Source: Devosia nitrariae (lineage in GTDB: Bacteria > Pseudomonadota > Alphaproteobacteria > Rhizobiales > Devosiaceae). From it: a stretch of 64,000 bases of DNA. A program made the translations under genes and the position numbers. Below, one piece after another: positions 59,287 to 64,000 of this stretch; positions within the stretch are counted from its first letter, which is position 1; the number at the start of each line of letters is the position of its first letter. The notes under the pieces were generated by a model, which ran no database searches, was not told the origin of the DNA, and saw only the letters and a program-made list of their open reading frames with translations. The stretch spans positions 62,001-126,000 of the forward strand of contig NZ_BSNS01000004.1 in assembly GCF_030160115.1 (NCBI RefSeq). The letters run 5' to 3'.

Positions 59287-60060
59287 ATGGCTTATGGGGA
59301 GCAGGCCATTGCCCAGATGAGAGAGGCATTCGGCACGGTCGACGAACGTTACCAAGCGATGCGGGAAGCGTTCATTATGCGCGAGTACCGCACAGCTCGA
59401 GGTAAAGAGTTTGCCCTCCACGGCTTTTGCCGACGGCTTAGCATCCTGGCTTTGACCACCCGTCACGTCTTCGAGTTGCTGCCGCCCGACCTCGATGGCG
59501 TGCCGAAGAAGGAACTGTTGGACGACGTCACGATCCAAGTGCAAGCCTTTATGATCAACGCCTTCGGTGCGATGGACAATCTAGCTTGGACATGGTGCTT
59601 CGAGAGGGGTCTGAAGCGGGATAACGGTAAAGAAATACCTGCTTCCTGGGTCTCTCTTTCCCCTAAGAACACGTTCCTGGTACCTACGCTGTCGGACGAT
59701 TTTCAGGCCCGATTGGCAGAGCTGAAAGAGTGGTTCAGCATCATCGAGGGGTATCGGCACGGCCTGGCCCACCGCATTCCACTCTACATCCCACCTTTTG
59801 CCGTGCTCGAATCCAAAGTGGCCGAGTACGCCGAGCTTGAGACCAAGGTGTTCGAAGCCCTGTCGCGCAGATCGTTGGACGAGATGGAGAAACACCAGGC
59901 GGATCAGCGCGCCCTGCAGGTGTTCCACCCCCGGATAATGCATTCGTTCGAAGAGAGAGCCCGCACGATCGACTTCCATCCGCAGATGCTGACGGATTTC
60001 GGTCTAGCAGAGGATCTAGGGCGCCGGATGCTCGAAGAGCTCGACTCCTTGGAGCAGTGA
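59287..60060 (+). CDS. Hypothetical protein with an HEPN-like RxxxxH motif
   Basis: A 257-residue, mainly helical soluble protein. The segment YRHGLAHRIPLYIPP (about residues 157-171) contains R-H-G-L-A-H, an R-x4-H arrangement as in HEPN ribonuclease domains (usually RNxxxH). Other helical blocks: ILALTTRHVFELLPPDLDG and INAFGAMDNLAWTWCF. ATG 59287 is preceded by GGGGACAG. It is the first gene after the tRNA. HEPN assignment is a motif-level inference, not a proof. Confidence 0.65.
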   Translation: MAYGEQAIAQMREAFGTVDERYQAMREAFIMREYRTARGKEFALHGFCRRLSILALTTRHVFELLPPDLDGVPKKELLDDVTIQVQAFMINAFGAMDNLAWTWCFERGLKRDNGKEIPASWVSLSPKNTFLVPTLSDDFQARLAELKEWFSIIEGYRHGLAHRIPLYIPPFAVLESKVAEYAELETKVFEALSRRSLDEMEKHQADQRALQVFHPRIMHSFEERARTIDFHPQMLTDFGLAEDLGRRMLEELDSLEQ

Positions 60061-60114
60061 GAGGTCGACAACTCAGGCGAGGCCCTGCGATCGGCGACAT
60101 AGATCGGGAACGCG

Positions 60115-60555
60115 TCAGCGCCGCGGCTTCCGGTCGTTCCGGATGATTGCGTGGATTTCTTCGAGGATTCCCGGATCAGGCTCCTCACCACTCTCTTCCC
60201 GTTCCCGCAGCTCCTGCATAATTTCATCCATCTGCGCCTTGTGGTCTTCGTTCGAGACGATGAGTGGCAAATCGAAGCCCGGAACCAGCTCTCGTCCGAG
60301 CTCCAACGCGACGTCGCGGGCGTGATACAGCTGATGCGCTTTGGTCTCGAGCAGGTCCTGGATGTGCTGAATCAGGTGTAGCGCGAACTTGTCGCTCACT
60401 TCCCGTTCGCCGCGTAGCATCATCGCGATCAGAGAGCTCGAGACCTTCAAGTCGCGCGCAAATTCGCTCCTGTTGTTCGCGTACAGGTGCTCCAGGATCT
60501 CAGCGAGCTGACGGCGACGGCGCTCGGCCTTTTCGATCTTGTCGTCCGTCATCAA
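60115..60555 (-). CDS. HTH (XRE-like) regulatory protein
   Basis: A 146-residue protein. An N-terminal HTH of the lambda-repressor type is suggested by RSEFARDLKVSSSLIAMMLRGEREVSDKF (about residues 28-56, listed in part), followed by helices and an acidic tail (REREESGEEPDPGILEEIHAI). It is convergent with the HEPN-like gene and lies upstream, on the minus strand, of the 125-residue gene below. Probably a phage/island regulator or an antitoxin-like protein. Confidence 0.7.
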   Translation of the reverse strand: MMTDDKIEKAERRRRQLAEILEHLYANNRSEFARDLKVSSSLIAMMLRGEREVSDKFALHLIQHIQDLLETKAHQLYHARDVALELGRELVPGFDLPLIVSNEDHKAQMDEIMQELREREESGEEPDPGILEEIHAIIRNDRKPRR

Positions 60556-60635
60556 GGAGCTCCAATAGCAGGTAGGGCCGGAAATCCTTCCAGCCCTACG
60601 AAATCGTCACTTCAAATTTGGCAAGGTGCAAGGAC

Positions 60636-61013
60636 CTATCCGTCCAAGCGCCCCTTTTTCGCCTGCAGCTCAATCTCGGCTTCAAGGATCTGGTCCCTTA
60701 CGTGAAACTGCTCCACGATACGAGGAGGAGCGTCGAGCAGTCCGGCCGCGTTGACGACGTAGTCGCTGAACCCGCACCGTTTGCGGAGCAGTGCGCGCCT
60801 CAACATCTTCGTTCCGCGACGGATTTCGACCTCTCCCTCCTCCGATTCAAAGTTCTCGGTCATGCACGCCAGAGTAGCCTCTTTCGTCGTCCCGATCACG
60901 ACGATCGTGCCGTCAAGCAAGCCGTAGAACGCGTGCTCGACCTCCTCGAAATGCATGTCGTCGGCGTCACAGTGGTGACCCCACATCTCCCAAATTTCGT
61001 ATTCCGTCATCAT
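60636..61013 (-). CDS. Small acidic protein, unknown function
   Basis: A 125-residue protein, acidic near the N terminus (TEYEIWEMWGHHCDADDMHFEE) with a central FYGLLDGTIVVIGTTKEATL beta-like stretch, and a helical C terminus. No recognised domain. On the minus strand; the gap to the divergent HTH gene at 61183 holds a palindrome (61083-61103) that might control both. Confidence 0.6.
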   Translation of the reverse strand: MMTEYEIWEMWGHHCDADDMHFEEVEHAFYGLLDGTIVVIGTTKEATLACMTENFESEEGEVEIRRGTKMLRRALLRKRCGFSDYVVNAAGLLDAPPRIVEQFHVRDQILEAEIELQAKKGRLDG

Positions 61014-61082
61014 GTTCCTGCCGGCCTATCTACGGTGTTGCTGCCGAGAATATGAGGCTTTCCCGAGCAACTCACAATGGTC

Positions 61083-61103
61083 TTGTGCAAGAAATTTGCA
61101 CAA
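61083..61103. promoter_or_regulatory. Palindromic candidate operator in the island
   Basis: TTGTGCAA (61083-61090) and TTGCACAA (61096-61103) are exact complements around GAAAT. It lies in the 169-bp gap between the divergent genes at 61013 and 61183. It is a suitable target for one of the island HTH proteins. Confidence 0.5.
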
Positions 61104-61182
61104 ATGTTCTTGATACTCGCACATGGCTGCCCTATGTGTTGGTGGACCGTCGCAGTCACCCACCAACTGCAGAGAATATCAA

Positions 61183-61578
61183 ATGCCCGAATATACCCAC
61201 TCCTCCCGACCAACCCGACGAATGTCTCCAGAAATCGCCGTCGATCCCGATCGCGTAGTTGAGATCGCAACACGCTACCCCGAGATCGAAATAGCAGCAC
61301 TCGCCGAGCGCTTCGGGTGCTCCGACCGGCAAATACGCTACATCCTCGATCGCGCCGGCATCGAGCGTACCACTGAGCCGATGGGCATCGTGAAGACCGT
61401 CGATCCGCACCCGTGGCGCCCGCGTTCGCGCCGCCGGGCTACGCTGCCGAAGATGACGAAGGCCGAGAAAACGGCGCTCGTTGACGCTTTCCTCGCCAAG
61501 AACGAGATCAAGAAAGTACCGCGCGGCGCGATGACAACCGGCAATGTCATCTTCCTTGATCAGACCCGAAACGACTAA
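61183..61578 (+). CDS. Small helix-turn-helix protein (phage/island type)
   Basis: A 131-residue protein. An HTH-like centre reads EIEIAALAERFGCSDRQIRYILDRAG (about residues 34-59) and resembles resolvase/invertase-type or terminase-small-subunit DNA-binding regions. The C-terminal part is basic (WRPRSRRRATLPKMTKAEK), then MTTGNVIFLDQ. ATG 61183 is chosen; the upstream frame has no ribosome site. It is followed 14 bp later by another small gene. Confidence 0.65.
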   Translation: MPEYTHSSRPTRRMSPEIAVDPDRVVEIATRYPEIEIAALAERFGCSDRQIRYILDRAGIERTTEPMGIVKTVDPHPWRPRSRRRATLPKMTKAEKTALVDAFLAKNEIKKVPRGAMTTGNVIFLDQTRND

Positions 61579-61592
61579 CGAAAAGACCCCTC

Positions 61593-61910
61593 ATGATTGA
61601 CCTAAACAACGTCCACCACGTGCGCTTCGCGGTGCTTGCCGCGGATTTCCGCGAGCGCTCCAGGAATTTGGAATATCCACCCGAGATCGCTGAGGATTTC
61701 GGTTGGATCGCCGACCACCTCGAAACTGCAGCCGTGGCACCGACCGGCGATCTAGTTGCCCTTCACGCCTCGATGGTCGCAGGCCGGCCGCCCCAGCGCG
61801 GGGGATTCGCCCGCCTGCGCGCTGCAGAGATCATCGATGATTATCTAATGGAGATGGAGGCGATCGCTGCGCGCAAATCGAAGGGCGCGGAGCCTGCCAA
61901 GGCTGAATAG
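61593..61910 (+). CDS. Small hypothetical protein in the island
   Basis: A 105-residue helical protein (RFAVLAADFRERSRNLEYPPE, RAAEIIDDYLMEMEAIAARK). No recognised motif. It lies 14 bp after the HTH gene on the same strand and probably shares its transcript. Confidence 0.6.
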   Translation: MIDLNNVHHVRFAVLAADFRERSRNLEYPPEIAEDFGWIADHLETAAVAPTGDLVALHASMVAGRPPQRGGFARLRAAEIIDDYLMEMEAIAARKSKGAEPAKAE

Positions 61911-61937
61911 CGGGTTGACGACACGTAAACGCACATG

Positions 61938-61965
61938 CCCTACGCTGCGATCTGACAGCGTAGGG
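61938..61965. promoter_or_regulatory. Palindromic candidate operator before the small HTH gene
   Basis: CCCTACGCTG (61938-61947) and CAGCGTAGGG (61956-61965) are exact complements around an 8-nt spacer. TTGACG at 61915-61920 could be a -35 box. The right arm ends 7 nt before the ATG at 61973. This is the expected place for an autoregulatory operator. Confidence 0.6.
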
Positions 61966-61972
61966 TACTCTT

Positions 61973-62278
61973 ATGTCCAACACACTCTTTCGCCTCGCCG
62001 TAGGGGGAGCCTTCCCCGACCGCTCCTCCGCTAAAATCGCACGCGCCCTCAAGGTAAACCAGCGCACGGTTCAGAAGTGGCTTTCCGACGAAGCTGACGT
62101 GCCGCCAGGCGTCGTCACAGAAACCAACAGGCTCTCTCAGTTGATGGATGAGCGCGAGGTAATGCAGCACCTGCGCGATATCGTCGAAGACTGGAAAGAG
62201 TCGGACGGCCATCCGGAAGCTCTGGCAAGCGCCTTGGCAAGGATCTACTTCGAAGTCACCGGCCGCGAGATCGAATGA
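61973..62278 (+). CDS. Small DNA-binding (HTH) protein, possibly autoregulated
   Basis: A 101-residue protein. The segment RSSAKIARALKVNQRTVQKWLSD (about residues 17-39) is a clear helix-turn-helix of the phage repressor or Cro type, and the rest is helical (DEREVMQHLRDIVEDWKESDG). A palindrome straddles its promoter region. It ends about 130 bp before the AAA+ gene. Confidence 0.75.
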   Translation: MSNTLFRLAVGGAFPDRSSAKIARALKVNQRTVQKWLSDEADVPPGVVTETNRLSQLMDEREVMQHLRDIVEDWKESDGHPEALASALARIYFEVTGREIE

Positions 62279-62408
62279 GTTAAGGTCTCTTAACCGCTCC
62301 ACGGCATTCCCCTCGACAAGCCTCGTGTCCGCCAATATGACGGACGCTGGAAATTTTGAGTTGTGTCATCGGCATAGGCTGATGGGACGACGCTGGACCG
62401 AGGGCGTC

Positions 62409-64000
62409 ATGATGAGCGGCAATGCCAGCTCGCGGAGCGATTCCGCATCCATTTTCACCGACACCGACCGAGCCGCGCTCAAGCACCGCTTGCTTCGTCG
62501 TGAGCAAATCCTTGACGGCGCGCTTCCCAGTAACAAGGAGCTTCTCACCGGGCTGCCGCTCCGATGCGACGACTTGCAGTCCGACGTGATGGCATACATC
62601 GACGGTTGGAAGGCCAAAGCCGACGGTCGGTGGGAGCAGGACGTCATTGTAGCTGCCGAGCTTGCTCGTGCGGATGCGTCGATCGAAAACCTGAGCAAGC
62701 TGTACGAGGCGCTGGAGCCAGGCTCTTACGACGAACACGAGCTCAGTGATCGAGTCCAGATCTGGCTAGCGTACTGGGGAGATCGGGACGCACTGACGAG
62801 GGTTTGTGTACTCGCCGCTACGCCGAATCGGCGTCTCCGGGATGAGGCCTCGACCGATGCCTACCGCCTCACGTTTTCAATCGGCATCACTACGCGGAAG
62901 CACATCGAAGAATATAAGCCCGGTGCCGCGGACCAAGTGATGCTGAACGGCATGAAGCATCTCTCCAAGCTCACGGCTTACATCGACGCACTGAGAGAGA
63001 CTGTCGAAATCGAAGGTGATGCGGCGAAGCCGACCAGCCTGGCGAGGCTGATCGCCAGATTTTCGGCCGCCGTCGACGAGGGGGAGCAGGAGAGCGTCAA
63101 GAAGCTTGACGCTCTCCTGGGCGAAGATCTTGACGAAGACGATGTGGTCGGCCTCGTCGTCGTTCCGTCAATGCCCGCTGTTGAGCCTACCGGCAAGGCC
63201 TCTGCTCGCGACATCCGCCACGAGTGGGAAGGCCTTGCCGGCAAGGCCTTCCCACTCGTACAGCGCGGCGACATCGCTCAGCAGCGGCGCCAACTTGTAG
63301 CCGCTTGGCCGCATGCGAGCGAAATCATCGACGTCATACTCTCGGACCTGGCGGCATCGGAAATCGTCAGGTTCCGGCCGACACTTATCGTGGGCGAGCC
63401 GGGATCCGGCAAGTCAAGCCTGGCGCGGGCAATCCTGGAAACGGTCGGACTGCCAAGCCAGCTCGTGCCCATGGCCGGTGCTTCCGACAGCAGCCTAATG
63501 GGAACGAGTGCGCAGTGGTCCACCGCTCGCGAGAGCATTCCCCTACAGCTCATCAAGAACTCAAGAACCGCGAGCGTCGGCATGATCTGGGACGAGATCG
63601 AAAAAGCATCGGACTCTCGGCACAACGGAAGCGCGGTCGAGGCGCTGCTGCCGATGCTCGAAATCGACCAGGCCCGGCGCTATCGGGATCTCGCTCTCGA
63701 ACTCGAGGTCGATCTTTCGGCCGTAACCCATTTCGCAACGGCCAACTCGGCTGAGGGCATCCCGGCGCCGATCCGTGATCGCATGCGCATCCTACAGATG
63801 CCGGAGCCTGGCTGGCAGCATTTGGGCACTCTGACGCGGCAGATCATTGATCGCATCGCCGGCGAACGAGGTGTCGACCCCAGGTTTTTCGGGTCCCTCG
63901 CGGAAGACGAGCTCGAGCTCGTTAGGCGGGCGTGGCCTGGGGGCTCGATCCGCAAGCTGACGCGCATCGTGGCGACGATCATCGCCGGACGCGATCGCAT
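62409..64000 (+). CDS. AAA+ ATPase, Lon-like core (3' truncated by window end)
   Basis: At least 530 residues, open at the window end. An N-terminal helical part (about 1-260) of unknown fold precedes a AAA+ core. Walker A is GEPGSGKS at residues 329-336, Walker B is GMIWDEIEKAS, sensor 1 is HFATANS, and IRDRMRI fits the arginine finger. The RYRDLALELEVDLS stretch and its context resemble the Lon-protease ATPase module. ATG 62409 follows GAGGG; in-frame ATGs at 62382 and 62337 are possible. Whether a protease, nuclease or other effector domain follows cannot be seen here. Confidence 0.88.
   Translation, partial: MMSGNASSRSDSASIFTDTDRAALKHRLLRREQILDGALPSNKELLTGLPLRCDDLQSDVMAYIDGWKAKADGRWEQDVIVAAELARADASIENLSKLYEALEPGSYDEHELSDRVQIWLAYWGDRDALTRVCVLAATPNRRLRDEASTDAYRLTFSIGITTRKHIEEYKPGAADQVMLNGMKHLSKLTAYIDALRETVEIEGDAAKPTSLARLIARFSAAVDEGEQESVKKLDALLGEDLDEDDVVGLVVVPSMPAVEPTGKASARDIRHEWEGLAGKAFPLVQRGDIAQQRRQLVAAWPHASEIIDVILSDLAASEIVRFRPTLIVGEPGSGKSSLARAILETVGLPSQLVPMAGASDSSLMGTSAQWSTARESIPLQLIKNSRTASVGMIWDEIEKASDSRHNGSAVEALLPMLEIDQARRYRDLALELEVDLSAVTHFATANSAEGIPAPIRDRMRILQMPEPGWQHLGTLTRQIIDRIAGERGVDPRFFGSLAEDELELVRRAWPGGSIRKLTRIVATIIAGRDR
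63087..63119. repeat. 15-bp-arm inverted repeat inside the AAA+ gene
   Basis: CAGGAGAGCGTCAAG (63087-63101) and CTTGACGCTCTCCTG (63105-63119) are exact complements around a 3-nt loop. It lies in the linker before the AAA+ core. Confidence 0.85.
63220..63259. repeat. 40-bp perfect palindrome inside the AAA+ gene
   Basis: Left arm 63220-63239 (ACGAGTGGGAAGGCCTTGCC) is the exact reverse complement of 63240-63259, with no loop. It encodes residues 271-284 and lies just before the AAA+ core. A self-complementary DNA segment of this length inside a coding sequence is unlikely by chance. Confidence 0.9.

Overview
The window is GC-rich chromosomal DNA from an alphaproteobacterium. It is most likely a member of the Hyphomicrobiales (Rhizobiales), and the gene content and order are compatible with the Devosia/Pelagibacterium group. 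That placement is inferred from family recognition and from rhizobial-type intergenic palindromes; no 16S rRNA gene is present.

Layout. (1) 0-3.3 kb: a flavin-binding PPOX-fold protein, an ArsR-type regulator coupled to an SRPBCC (AHSA1-like) protein behind a tandem-palindrome promoter, and a divergent Lrp/AsnC regulator-alanine dehydrogenase pair. (2) 3.9-25.2 kb: a nitrogen-acquisition region. A 1128-residue hybrid histidine kinase whose input half is an NCS1 (purine/pyrimidine/hydantoin-type) permease overlaps a REC-LuxR response regulator gene. Both are divergent from the urea ABC importer genes urtABCDE, which are followed by a nickel urease cluster (ureD-A-J-B, ureC, ureE-F-G). The cluster is interspersed with small genes: two antisense acidic secreted proteins, DUF4126, an ABM monooxygenase, a GNAT, a MliC-like lysozyme inhibitor and DUF3995. 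Together these would sense, import and hydrolyse urea, with the nickel metallochaperones close by. (3) 25.2-37.1 kb: a glycogen operon on the minus strand, glgP, glgB, glgC, glgA, pgm, glgX, then a phosphoesterase. (4) 37.2-41.6 kb: a Kef-type K+/H+ antiporter, an AI-2E family transporter and a nucleoside hydrolase.

(5) 41.9-58.1 kb: a surface-polysaccharide or glycoconjugate locus made of two facing-away operons. The minus operon encodes a GT2, a tandem-GT2 protein, a polysaccharide deacetylase, a Sel1-repeat protein, a FemAB/GNAT-like acyltransferase and an FAD monooxygenase. The plus operon encodes a paralogous acyltransferase, a GH16 glycanase, a flippase fused to an APH-type kinase domain, and a large membrane protein. 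Between them lie a small coiled-coil protein and an antisense TamA-like POTRA protein that appears to have membrane helices in place of the beta-barrel. I do not recognise this combination as a described pathway.

(6) 58.4-64 kb: a LysE exporter, then a CAU-anticodon tRNA whose 3' end borders what looks like an integrated island. The island carries an HEPN-like protein, several small HTH proteins with palindromic candidate operators, and the start of a Lon-like AAA+ ATPase gene that runs off the window and contains a 40-bp perfect palindrome.

The best candidates for undescribed biology are the permease-kinase/LuxR system facing urtA, the 42-58 kb polysaccharide locus with its unusual fusions, and the tRNA-adjacent island.
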